A stretch of DNA of 64,000 bases from Clostridium_AD frigoriphilum (GTDB lineage: Bacteria > Bacillota > Clostridia > Clostridiales > Clostridiaceae): contig NZ_JAZHFS010000012.1 in the NCBI RefSeq assembly GCF_036541405.1, positions 1-64,000 of the forward strand, read 5' to 3'. The translations under genes and the position numbers were made by a program. This document shows, piece after piece, positions 26,192 to 34,489 of the stretch; position 1 is the stretch's first letter, and every line of letters starts with the position of its first letter. The notes under the pieces were generated by a model. That model searched no databases, was not told the origin of the DNA, and worked only from the letters and a program-made list of their open reading frames with translations.

Positions 26192-26270
26192 ATTATTTTA
26201 TCTATTAAACAATGATCTAAATTAAAGAATTACATATTTTAAAGTAATTGCAGGTAACTCGCGGTAACGT

Positions 26271-26314
26271 AAAAGGCACTCTTCTAACTAAATTGTTAAT
26301 GAGAGTGCTTTTAT
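26271..26314 (+). terminator. terminator after the thioesterase gene
   Basis: GCACTCT (26276-26282) pairs with AGAGTGC (26302-26308), with an outer AAAA/TTTT and a T-rich end. Confidence 0.75.
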
Positions 26315-26368
26315 AAATTTTTGAATATATAAATATGTAAGTTAATAATAAATATAAGAAGAATATGA

Positions 26369-27469
26369 CTAAAAAATCAAATCCATAGCTGAAGAGGCTA
26401 CCTCCGAGCCGTTAATCAAGATCACTATTTTGTGTTCTCCTGGGTAATGTTTTCTTGTAGTGAGTTCCACCCATTTGTGTATTTTGGTTCCAGTAAGACA
26501 CTGTCCTCCAGTCACTATTTTATCAGACAAAAGAAACAATTTACAGGATGTTTTTCCTCTTGATCGTATAAAATAAATCCCATATTCAATTCGTATATGT
26601 ATAGGGTCACCTTCTCGAATGCAAAGTTCATATTTGATTTTACAACTTTCACCAATTTTCAGACTAGGTGGATCTATAGACAAAGTAGCCCTTGTGGTAA
26701 TAGGTCTATCTATGGATTCACCATATCCAAATAACTGCATTATTTCTGGATTTGCTTTGCGAATCAATGTTCTAGAGCCATGTCTTAATATCCAGTCAGT
26801 ATACTTATTTATTCCTTTTAAACGTCTTACTGTTTCCACAATTACAAAAGGATTATCTTTTGAAATATCATTTAAATTGTTAGCAACACTCTTACGTACA
26901 TAAATAGAAGGGTCTTCTATTAGTTTATTAAGTACAGATAATACCATAGTGGGATCATTTTTAAACATAGTAAGTGCCATTCCCCAGGGTAGACGCGGAC
27001 GACAGCCTTCACTTGCGAGCCTTCTTACATGTTCATTATTGTCTTTTGACCATTCTAACATCTTAAATATCATCCGCTTTGGATCAGACATAATAAACGG
27101 TCTTACTGCGAATTCAGAGGAGGATCTAATAGTAAATCGTTTAAGAGCTAACATAGAAAGCTCCCAATTTTCATCTGATAAACCATATACGCATACAAAA
27201 TTTGGAAAAAACAAGTATGGAAATCCGACGCAGAATTCATCGATTTTAAATAGTATTTCCAGTGCTTCGTCATATTTTTTGGGTAAAAAGACACCAAGCG
27301 TTTTAGTAATTCGGTCCATCCTCTCCATTAGTTTTAGTTCATCCCAAGTATCATCTATTATAGTGGCTATAAATTTATTAATATTAAAAGAATTATAGAC
27401 ATTATATATTTGCTCACCAAATTGCTGTAGGAATTCCTTGTTATACATATTTTTTAAAGCTTCTGCCAT
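26369..27469 (-). CDS. alkC: DNA alkylation repair protein AlkC with C-terminal Ig-like domain
   Basis: DNA glycosylase of the HEAT-like-repeat class that removes N3-methylated purines without base flipping. Residues 1-250 form the HEAT-like solenoid. Conserved segments are FAVRPFI, ASEGCRPRLPWGMAL, SVANNLNDISK and WILRHGSRTLIRKANPEIM (about 215-235). Residues about 260-366 are beta-rich (LSIDPPSLKIGESCKIKYEL) and match the Ig-like domain that only some AlkC proteins carry. AAAGGAGGAATAAG precedes the start. It is monocistronic. Another alkylation-repair gene, ogt, lies 2.8 kb away on the other strand. Confidence 0.88.
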   Translation of the reverse strand: MAEALKNMYNKEFLQQFGEQIYNVYNSFNINKFIATIIDDTWDELKLMERMDRITKTLGVFLPKKYDEALEILFKIDEFCVGFPYLFFPNFVCVYGLSDENWELSMLALKRFTIRSSSEFAVRPFIMSDPKRMIFKMLEWSKDNNEHVRRLASEGCRPRLPWGMALTMFKNDPTMVLSVLNKLIEDPSIYVRKSVANNLNDISKDNPFVIVETVRRLKGINKYTDWILRHGSRTLIRKANPEIMQLFGYGESIDRPITTRATLSIDPPSLKIGESCKIKYELCIREGDPIHIRIEYGIYFIRSRGKTSCKLFLLSDKIVTGGQCLTGTKIHKWVELTTRKHYPGEHKIVILINGSEVASSAMDLIF

Positions 27470-27663
27470 ATCTTATTCCTCCTTTTTAACTTATATATCA
27501 TTATTATAACAATCATAACTTGATAACTGTGAATAATATTAATGTTTTTAAATACTAAATGAATTAAATTTAGGCATATTAGGCAAACTATTTTATATGA
27601 GGCTTAATAAATAAAAGGTGAAAACATGAAAAGTTACAGTGCTTACAACAAATTAAGATGGGT

Positions 27664-27694
27664 AAAAGGCTAGGACGTTATGTTCTAGCCTTTT
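27664..27694. terminator. terminator overlapping the end of the GxGYxYP gene
   Basis: AAAAGGCTAGGAC (27664-27676) pairs with GTTCTAGCCTTTT (27682-27694). The stop codon and last codons of the minus-strand gene lie inside the hairpin. Confidence 0.75.
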
Positions 27695-29243
27695 GTTTAA
27701 CATTATTCATTATCAATTTCATAAATGTTTCAGGGGTTACTATTGCAATTTTAGGATTTTCTTTTAATTTGTTCACAACTGTTTCAATATTGCTAAGGTC
27801 TTTGCTCCAAGCATGAACATAAACAAAAGTGTAACTATTAGAATTATTAATATTAACTTTACCAGAATCAATTCGATGATTAATATTTTTAATAAGTTCA
27901 TCTTCACTTTCAATATTATCCCAAAGTAAATCCCTACAGGAGACTATGGGTTTATTATTTGACCAAATAATCTCCCCGTGGTAGTTGTCGTGTTTATGAT
28001 AGTCAAGATAAAATAATCCGTGTATATTAGGTTTTATAGTAAACCTATCCCAAAGTTCGTTATTATGAAAAGAAGAGTCATCAATAATTGATACATATTT
28101 CTCATCTACTTTTTCCATATAATCATTTAATCTATTAATATACATAGATAGTGATTTCTTATCAAATTTACTTGGGTACATGTAGCCGTTCCCGGATGGT
28201 GGTACTATAAAATAGTCATTGGTAGATCCATAAGATGCACTTTCATAATATAGCTTAAATACGGTAGGGGCAAGATAATATAAGGATGGGCTTAATGACC
28301 AGCCTAAATTGAATTTTCCTTTATAAGGGGAACCATACCATTTGTGAGAACCATAATTAGTTCCAAGATCCCACTGCTGATTATCCCCGTCGGACATAAT
28401 AAATGTTACATGATGAACATTTTCTTTAATAGGTAAGTTAACTAACGATTTTTGATGCATAGGTAATGAAGGAAATGAACTTAATACAGTTAAATTATAA
28501 GACCAGTCTGCAGCAACCATACTGATACCATATTTCGAAGTTGTACTTACATTAATAAATTCATCCGGGCCCCAACCGAGGCAAGTGGAGTCCTTATCTA
28601 GGGCTGAAAATATTTTATCTCGTAGGGTTGTAACGTCAATTTTATCTTCATAAAAAATTAGAGATTTGCTCATTATGCCATAGTCCCTTAATGCGGAAGA
28701 TTTGTCTGGTGATAACTCAATTACTATGGAATGATTTAGACCAGAGTTCCATAAATTATCGAAGGCCCAGCTCTCAGCAGTATTTCTACAGTCGCCTATA
28801 ATCTTTGTAATTCCATAGATTCCTGCTTTGCCTTGGACAACTTCATCAATCGCAATGCAATTATTTAAGGAGGCAAGCGAACAAGCATTATTTATTGAAG
28901 GATCTTTTAGTGTTTTATTATTGTAAAGCACATATCCATTAATATAATCTTTAAATACGTCTAATAAGCGCCACGGATTTGAGACATTTTCGTATGGAAT
29001 TCCATATTCTTTTTTTAAATTATCTAGCCATGTTTGATAATCAGGTTGTGAGGAACTAAGCGTATATATTTGAATAGATGATTGTTTATTAACAATTCCT
29101 TGAAGGGTAGCTATCATTGTTTTCTCAGCTGGCGTCATTGCATTTTGAGATATAACATATAAGTAAGTTGGAGTTATAGGATTTTTTATATAGTTATTAG
29201 TATCTAGATTTTTTCTGAATTCACTCCATTTAATAAAACTCAT
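27678..29243 (-). CDS. GxGYxYP domain protein (putative glycoside hydrolase)
   Basis: A 521-residue protein named for its motif GNGYMYP at about residues 351-357. It has the N-terminal GxGYxYP domain (about 25-240, TPAEKTMIATLQGIVNK) and the C-terminal domain (about 260-510) with MSDGDNQQWD and VPETFMKLI-like ending. The family is thought to act on carbohydrates, but no reaction is established. There is no signal peptide, which is unusual because many relatives are exported. Its start lies 14 bases inside the upstream phosphatase gene, so the two are translated together and probably work on one substrate. Confidence 0.8.
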   Translation of the reverse strand: MSFIKWSEFRKNLDTNNYIKNPITPTYLYVISQNAMTPAEKTMIATLQGIVNKQSSIQIYTLSSSQPDYQTWLDNLKKEYGIPYENVSNPWRLLDVFKDYINGYVLYNNKTLKDPSINNACSLASLNNCIAIDEVVQGKAGIYGITKIIGDCRNTAESWAFDNLWNSGLNHSIVIELSPDKSSALRDYGIMSKSLIFYEDKIDVTTLRDKIFSALDKDSTCLGWGPDEFINVSTTSKYGISMVAADWSYNLTVLSSFPSLPMHQKSLVNLPIKENVHHVTFIMSDGDNQQWDLGTNYGSHKWYGSPYKGKFNLGWSLSPSLYYLAPTVFKLYYESASYGSTNDYFIVPPSGNGYMYPSKFDKKSLSMYINRLNDYMEKVDEKYVSIIDDSSFHNNELWDRFTIKPNIHGLFYLDYHKHDNYHGEIIWSNNKPIVSCRDLLWDNIESEDELIKNINHRIDSGKVNINNSNSYTFVYVHAWSKDLSNIETVVNKLKENPKIAIVTPETFMKLIMNNVKQKART

Positions 29244-30060
29244 TACTATTTTTCCTACAGTATTTATAAAAATTATTTAAGAAGTTAACTCTTTCATTAT
29301 TATTAAAAGACTTGATATGACTCTCATCAAAATTAGCTAATAGTAATTGTCGTTCTATAATGTCTTCAGCTGTAACTTTGGCTGAATTTTTGATCATATC
29401 ATACATAATCATGAAGGTAGTGGTCCTACCTATACCTTGTTTACAGTGAAAATGAAACCAACTGTTTTTAGGCTGTGATAGTACAAGCGCTACAAAGTAA
29501 TCAACCATATCATCTTTAGGTATTTTACCATCGGTAACGGTAATTCGGTTATAGGATAATGATTTAGAATTAACAAGATATTGTTCATCTTCGACTTTTG
29601 TTGGAATTATAGTTATATTTTTATGATTATAAAATGTAATAGGTACATTTAGTTTTATATTACTTAGTTTGTTGTATTCATCAAGTAATACTTGATTTTT
29701 AGTTAGTCCTATGTTAGCATCATTTTTTGCATTAGCCCAGCTAACAGGTAACCCATTAATAAATCCGTGTGATTCTTGTCTTAGGTCAATGATGGTAATT
29801 GGTAATGATGTGTTTATACTATTTATTACAATAGGTAAATTATCCTTTGAAAATTGTTGACTTCCAGAAATGTTTAATGTGTTTAATCCACTAAGATTTA
29901 AATTCTTATTGGTTTGCGTATTTAATAAAGTTGATGACTTACGAAAATTTTTTGGTATGTTATTATTATTTTGAGAATCTAAAACAAGGTTTATACTATC
30001 GTTGATCTGCGTATATCTATTGAACATAATCATATTATAAAAATAGGGGCACTGGTACAT
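29230..30060 (-). CDS. PTP-like phosphatase (phytase/inositol-phosphatase family)
   Basis: A 276-residue cysteine phosphatase. The P-loop HCKQGIGRTTT has the nucleophile Cys206 and Arg212. The upstream block IDLRQESHGFINGLPVSW (about 93-110) is specific for the PTP-like phytase group rather than ordinary tyrosine phosphatases. LNTLNISGSQQFS at about 60-72 is another family segment. GGAGG lies six bases ahead of the ATG. No signal peptide is visible, although most phytases of this type are exported. It overlaps the GxGYxYP gene and has no other partner. Inositol phosphate or a phosphorylated sugar is a reasonable but unproved substrate. Confidence 0.82.
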   Translation of the reverse strand: MYQCPYFYNMIMFNRYTQINDSINLVLDSQNNNNIPKNFRKSSTLLNTQTNKNLNLSGLNTLNISGSQQFSKDNLPIVINSINTSLPITIIDLRQESHGFINGLPVSWANAKNDANIGLTKNQVLLDEYNKLSNIKLNVPITFYNHKNITIIPTKVEDEQYLVNSKSLSYNRITVTDGKIPKDDMVDYFVALVLSQPKNSWFHFHCKQGIGRTTTFMIMYDMIKNSAKVTAEDIIERQLLLANFDESHIKSFNNNERVNFLNNFYKYCRKNSNEFY

Positions 30061-30249
30061 ATATATCCTCCATAAAAAATGTTCTTCAATGTATATTATG
30101 TATATATACCCGCTTTGTTACTAAGTACAGTTTTACATGCATACTTAAAGCATTTGAATATATTTAATGTTTAAAGGATATACAGGAAGACAGTTATAAA
30201 AGAATATAGTAATATATATTATAAAGGAACTAAACGTGGAGGTGGTAAT

Positions 30250-30753
30250 ATTAATAACATATTTTATTATGAAACAATAATTGGAAAAATAGGAATTGTT
30301 GAGAATGGCATGGCTATAACTCAGATGAATTTTGCTGAAAAAATGCCTAAAGGTATAAATATTAATGAGACCGTTTTGCTAAAAAGAGCAAATATGCAAC
30401 TTCAAGAATATTTTTGTGGAAAAAGAAAAATATTTGATTTACCGCTTGCTCCTAGTGGGACAGAATTTCAGCAAAAGGTATGGAATTCACTGTTAGAAAT
30501 CCCTTATGGAAAAACAAAAAGTTATAAGGATATAGCAAAAAATGTTGGTAATATAAAAGCAGCTCGTGCAGTAGGAATGGCAAATAATAAAAATCCGATT
30601 TTTATAATAATCCCTTGTCATCGTGTCATTGGGGCTAATGGTAAATTGGTTGGTTATGCTGGTGGGTTGAGTGTGAAAGAAAAACTTTTAGCAATAGAAA
30701 AACAAAATTATGAATCAATCATAGCAATAAGAAGCTACCAAGTGAAAATGTAA
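30250..30753 (+). CDS. ogt: methylated-DNA--protein-cysteine methyltransferase, probable ATT start
   Basis: Suicide repair protein that takes methyl groups from O6-methylguanine onto its own cysteine. The active site IPCHRVIG holds Cys123, and FQQKVWNSLLEIPYGKTKSY is the helix-turn-helix that grips DNA. The first ATG in frame (30310) would remove about 20 residues and has no ribosome site. The frame is open upstream and reads NNIFYYETIIGKIGIVENG, the usual N-terminus of this family. Its only plausible start is ATT at 30250, seven bases after a perfect GGAGG. The length is then 167 residues, normal for Ogt. A rare ATT start would keep expression low. Confidence 0.85.
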   Translation: MNNIFYYETIIGKIGIVENGMAITQMNFAEKMPKGININETVLLKRANMQLQEYFCGKRKIFDLPLAPSGTEFQQKVWNSLLEIPYGKTKSYKDIAKNVGNIKAARAVGMANNKNPIFIIIPCHRVIGANGKLVGYAGGLSVKEKLLAIEKQNYESIIAIRSYQVKM

Positions 30754-30963
30754 CTTATTGACTTTAGAAAGACAACAGAATAATGTATACTGAGCTTGGA
30801 TATACATTTACAAAGTAACAGAAATAATAAATTTGAACACATTTAAGCAATGTTATTATGGTGTTAGATATATCAGTGACAGTGAGGAGGGGAATATATT
30901 ATTCAAGTAAAAAATTAAAGTATGGAATTGTTACTAAAGATGAATATATTAGGAGGAAAACTA

Positions 30964-31659
30964 ATGAAAAGGTCAATAAAAGTCATTATAGGTTTATTAG
31001 TTATAGGACTACTTATTGTAATAGGGGTTATGTATAAAATACTTTCACCGTCGCTGTCAGCAGAAAATGCAAAATCTACAATTGGAACACCAGAGCAGGT
31101 AGCGGACAAGAGAATTTCAGATGCTAAAATAATAGCAGATAAAAAAATAGTAGATGCAAAAATAATAGCAGATAAAAAATTGTCAGATGCAAATGCAATT
31201 GAGGGTCAAAAAATATCAAATACTAAGTCACAAAGTGAGTTGCCTAAAGAAGTTGAATATAAAAATTATCTTAATGAAAAGTTTTTATGTTCGATTAAGT
31301 ATCCTAGTGAACTAAAAGTAGTTAAAGAAACTGTTAATGGGAATATGTTTAAATCCGATGATGATAGTATATCACTTCAGATTTATGGAACTAACAATGT
31401 ATCACACGATACAGTTGATTCAATATATAACAAAGCTATAAAAAATAATAATATGTATTATAAAGTAAAAAACGGTAATTGGTTTGTAATATCTTATACT
31501 GATGGCGACAAAATAGTATACCAAAAGAAAGTAGTTGGAAAAGGTTCAATTGATACTTTTATTTTTAAATTTCCAACTAATCAAAAGAATAAATATACTA
31601 AAGCTGTAGAAATGATTGAAAAAAGTTTTAAAGCTTCGTCAACTGACAAAGCTCATTAG
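30964..31659 (+). CDS. membrane-anchored protein with 12-residue coiled repeats
   Basis: Not recognised. The start at 30964 has AGGAGG seven bases upstream and is preferred over an ATG 14 codons earlier. The 231-residue product has one N-terminal membrane anchor (about 5-26). A stalk follows, built from about three 12-residue units of the type ADKKIVDAKIIA, probably a helix or coiled coil. The C-terminal globular part (about 100-225, KYPSELKVVKE onward) resembles PsbP-like domains of surface proteins by pattern only. It is probably exposed on the outer side of the membrane. A terminator follows. Confidence 0.7.
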   Translation: MKRSIKVIIGLLVIGLLIVIGVMYKILSPSLSAENAKSTIGTPEQVADKRISDAKIIADKKIVDAKIIADKKLSDANAIEGQKISNTKSQSELPKEVEYKNYLNEKFLCSIKYPSELKVVKETVNGNMFKSDDDSISLQIYGTNNVSHDTVDSIYNKAIKNNNMYYKVKNGNWFVISYTDGDKIVYQKKVVGKGSIDTFIFKFPTNQKNKYTKAVEMIEKSFKASSTDKAH

Positions 31660-31667
31660 TAATATGA

Positions 31668-31705
31668 AAAAATTTAAGTAGTGATTACTCCCTGCTTAAA
31701 TTTTT
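31668..31705. terminator. bidirectional terminator before greA
   Basis: AAAAATTTAAGTAG (31668-31681) pairs with CTGCTTAAATTTTT (31692-31705) with one mismatch. Confidence 0.8.
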
Positions 31706-31758
31706 ACTTTGATTAAAAAAATTTATAAAAAAGATTTAAGTAGTCTTAATATTTTTTA

Positions 31759-32226
31759 CTATTCGTAAATCTTCTCTATACTTACTTCGTAATTACCTTC
31801 AGGGGCTAAAACTGTGCATTTCTCTCCAAGTGCCTTTTTATAGATTGCAATTCCAAGTGGTGATTCAATACTTATATTCATAAGGTCCGGATTGGTCTCT
31901 ACAGTGGATACCAAGCGTACTTTTACAATATCATCTGTATCAAGAAATTTAATGTCAGCCTGTCCACCAAGACCTAAGTGTTCATCGCTGCTCTCGTCAT
32001 CTACTACTGTAGAGTTTCGAAGTAACTCTTGTACTGCAATTATTCTATCATTATTAGTTGCTTCCTCATCTTTAGCTGCATCATATTCTGCATTTTCACT
32101 TAGATCGCCATGCCCCTTTGCTTCTTTAATTGCTGCCGTTATTTCTCTTCTTTTTTCTCCGGTTCGTAGGGTTAATTCTTCTTCTAATTTTATTACCCCA
32201 CTAGGTGTTAATATTGTACTTTTCAT
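31759..32226 (-). CDS. greA: transcription elongation factor GreA
   Basis: Rescues stalled RNA polymerase by stimulating cleavage of the backtracked transcript. The 155 residues divide into the N-terminal coiled coil (about 1-75), with the acidic tip GDLSENAEYDAAKDE (about 40-54) that reaches the active centre, and the C-terminal FKBP-like domain with ISIESPLGIAIYKKALGE (about 118-135). AGGAGTG precedes the ATG. It is a lone gene. Clostridia often have more than one greA, so this may be a secondary copy. Confidence 0.93.
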   Translation of the reverse strand: MKSTILTPSGVIKLEEELTLRTGEKRREITAAIKEAKGHGDLSENAEYDAAKDEEATNNDRIIAVQELLRNSTVVDDESSDEHLGLGGQADIKFLDTDDIVKVRLVSTVETNPDLMNISIESPLGIAIYKKALGEKCTVLAPEGNYEVSIEKIYE

Positions 32227-32387
32227 ATTTTTTCACTCCTAACAAATTTTCCATTTATAATGGTATTAGACATACATAAAGAATTATTATATCACATTTT
32301 TAGCTAATATAATAAATTCCATATCTAAGTTAATGAATATTTAAATATTTTTATATCTATAATACTATAAATAAGGGCTAAACTTTA

Positions 32388-32424
32388 TTGTAATTTATTT
32401 TTTTTGTGATATAATAGAATTATA
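32388..32424 (+). promoter_or_regulatory. promoter of the glutathione peroxidase gene with palindrome over the -10
   Basis: TTGTAA (32388-32393), 16 bases, TATAAT (32410-32415). The palindrome TATAAT-AGA-ATTATA (32410-32424) includes the -10. Its arms resemble a PerR box, but the spacing is three rather than one base. Confidence 0.5.
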
Positions 32425-32496
32425 GACAATAACAATTATTAAGAAATATTAATTTTTATATAAAAACTAAGCTTAATAAAAATGGAGGGATAATAA

Positions 32497-33162
32497 ATGT
32501 CAATTTATGATTTTAATGCAATTACAATAGATGGGGAAGAGGTTTCTCTAAAACAATATAAGGGAAAGGTACTTATTATAGTTAATACGGCAAGCAAGTG
32601 TGGATTTACTCCACAATACAAGGGCTTAGAGAAGATTTATGAGCAGTACAAGGACAAGGGCTTTGAAATATTGGGTTTTCCAAGTAATCAATTTGCAGCT
32701 CAGGAACCTGGTGAAAGTAGTGAAATAAAAAATTTCTGTGAAATTAATTATGGAGTGAGTTTCCCATTGTTTGAGAAAACTGATGTAAGGGGAAAGAATG
32801 CTCATCCGATTTTTAAATACCTTACAGAAAAAGCAAAATTCAAAGGATTTGACTTGAATCAGCCTAATGAAAAAAAATTTAATGATATGCTTGAGAAAAA
32901 ATTTCCGGAATTACTAGTAGGAGATTCAATAAAATGGAACTTTACAAAGTTCCTTATAGGAAGAGATGGTAATGTAGAATATAGATTTGAACCAACAACT
33001 ACGCCAGAAGATATATCAACAGACATTGAAAAATTGCTTGGAACAGCAACTGGAAGCGACGTAACTAATAAAGAAATTTATACTGGTGAAGATGATGAAG
33101 AGGTTTTAAATTGTGAAGGAAAACCTTGTAACTTTGTATATAATGCTAAAAATGAAAATTAG
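32497..33162 (+). CDS. glutathione peroxidase family protein (cysteine type) with C-terminal extension
   Basis: Reduces peroxides in the cytoplasm, in clostridia probably with thioredoxin rather than glutathione. Peroxidatic Cys35 is in SKCGFTPQYKGLE. The Gln of GFPSNQF and the Trp-Asn of KWNFTKFL complete the active site. NFCEINYGVSFPLF offers a resolving cysteine. The core ends at about residue 185. The remaining 35 or so residues, with GEDDEEVLNCEGKPCNF, are an extension that ordinary members (160-180 residues) lack, and its CxxxxC pair may take part in reduction. GGAGGG precedes the start. Confidence 0.9.
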   Translation: MSIYDFNAITIDGEEVSLKQYKGKVLIIVNTASKCGFTPQYKGLEKIYEQYKDKGFEILGFPSNQFAAQEPGESSEIKNFCEINYGVSFPLFEKTDVRGKNAHPIFKYLTEKAKFKGFDLNQPNEKKFNDMLEKKFPELLVGDSIKWNFTKFLIGRDGNVEYRFEPTTTPEDISTDIEKLLGTATGSDVTNKEIYTGEDDEEVLNCEGKPCNFVYNAKNEN

Positions 33163-33256
33163 TAAGGAATAGGTATATACTTATGTTGAGTTATTGATAG
33201 AAACTATAATATAGAATAGTCAAAATTATAATATATACAGATATAAAAATAATTTT

Positions 33257-33318
33257 AAAGAAATGAATGGAGAAGTAAAGTGTAATTTACATCTCTAAAC
33301 ATTTCTTTATTTTTTTGT
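33257..33318 (+). terminator. terminator after the peroxidase gene
   Basis: AAAGAAATG (33257-33265) pairs with CATTTCTTT (33300-33308), with inner pairing GTAAA/TTTAC and a T-run after it. Confidence 0.7.
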
Positions 33319-33416
33319 ATAGTTTTTTTAATGAGATAATGCTAGTAGACAACAAGCGACAAAAAACGATTAATATGTTAATATAAGGATAGACTCCGAA
33401 TGTTAGAAACATAGTA

Positions 33417-33452
33417 TAGTTACCGATAATATTATAGTTACCGATAATATTA
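33417..33452 (+). repeat. 18-bp tandem direct repeat, two copies
   Basis: TAGTTACCGATAATATTA occurs at 33417-33434 and again at 33435-33452 without change. It lies in the 373-base gap before the truncated glycosyltransferase. Besides this repeat and the terminator I see nothing in the gap. Confidence 0.9.
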
Positions 33453-33535
33453 TATAAAACAATAAATATTTAAAAAAGGAATGGTTTTTTGATAAATATA
33501 TGTATTTTAAAAATATGTTCATTATTAAATAAGAT

Positions 33536-34396
33536 GTGAAAAATTTGGGAGTGTCATCTGCTAGAAATAAAGGTACAAAAGCAGCAACAAAAAAATTCAT
33601 TCAATTTGTTGATTCTGATGATTATATTGAACCTAATATGATTGAAACTTTAACTAATGAAATAAGTAGAAATACTGATGTGGTATTTTGTGGATATACA
33701 AGAGTTTCTAAGGATAAAAATGGTAAAATAAACGTTAAGGCTATCAGTTTAAACAATCAAGTTAGTATTACAAAAAAAACATTCTTGAATGAATTTGGTA
33801 TTCTTTTTAAAAATTATTATATTAACTATCTTTGGAATAAGTTATATGTTGCTGATATTATTAAAAAATATAATCTTGAATTTGATAGTTTAATAAATTG
33901 GGGGGAGGATCTTATGTTCAATCTCCAATATCTAGAACATTGTGGTAACATCACTATAATTGATAAACAACTCTATAATTATGTGAATTATAATGATAAT
34001 TCTATTACATCTACATTTAATAAAGAATTATATAATAATCAAAATAACATGTACAAATCAGTAAGAAAATTTCTAATTAATAATAATGCATATACAGATA
34101 CAAATAAAGATGTAGTAGAATTGAAATTCACAGATAGCATTATAATGAGTTTAAACAATTTGTTTTATAAAGATTCAGATTGCGATAAATTAGAAATTAA
34201 GAAGCAAATATCACGAATTATTGAAGACGACATTTTAGGTCAGAATTTAAAGTATTTTAACTTCGGAGGTTTTCAAAAAAAAATAGTCGGTAAACTGATA
34301 AAGAATAAATCTTTGCATTTTATTATTTGTTTTTATAAAACTAAAGAGTATATTAGGCGCAGAAAGAATTTTTTATATAGGATTTTTAAAAAGTAA
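33536..34396 (+). pseudogene. glycosyltransferase family 2, N-terminally truncated
   Basis: The readable product begins VKNLGVSSARNKGTKAA, which in full-length GT2 enzymes lies at about residue 75, right before the DxD. The nucleotide-binding start (MxxVSVIVPVYN) is absent. A TAA stands two codons upstream of the GTG, and no ribosome site is visible. The metal-binding VDSDDYIEPN and the acceptor part with LWNKLYVADIIKKYNL and INWGEDLMFN are intact to the normal C-terminus. Without its sugar-nucleotide site the protein should be inactive. The start of the gene was probably lost by deletion. The rest of the frame has no stop, so the loss may be recent. Confidence 0.8.
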
Positions 34397-34408
34397 GTAA
34401 TCAAAATG

Positions 34409-34450
34409 AAAAGTGCCAGATATGTTTTATTTCATATCTGGTACTTTTAG
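34409..34450. terminator. bidirectional terminator
   Basis: AAAAGTGCCAGATATG (34409-34424) pairs with CATATCTGGTACTTTT (34433-34448) with one G-T pair. Confidence 0.85.
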
Positions 34451-34489
34451 TTTATAAGATGTGTTAAGTATTTAATTGTGATAAAGTAA

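Noticed and set aside
27626..27673. 15-codon frame on the plus strand after AAAGGTG, ending in the terminator stem
   Set aside because: It is very short, has no promoter that I can see, and its last codons belong to the hairpin; probably chance.
33422..33447. ACCGATAA words in the 18-bp tandem repeat as sigma-D -10 boxes
   Set aside because: The TAAA element is missing at 15 bases upstream of both copies.
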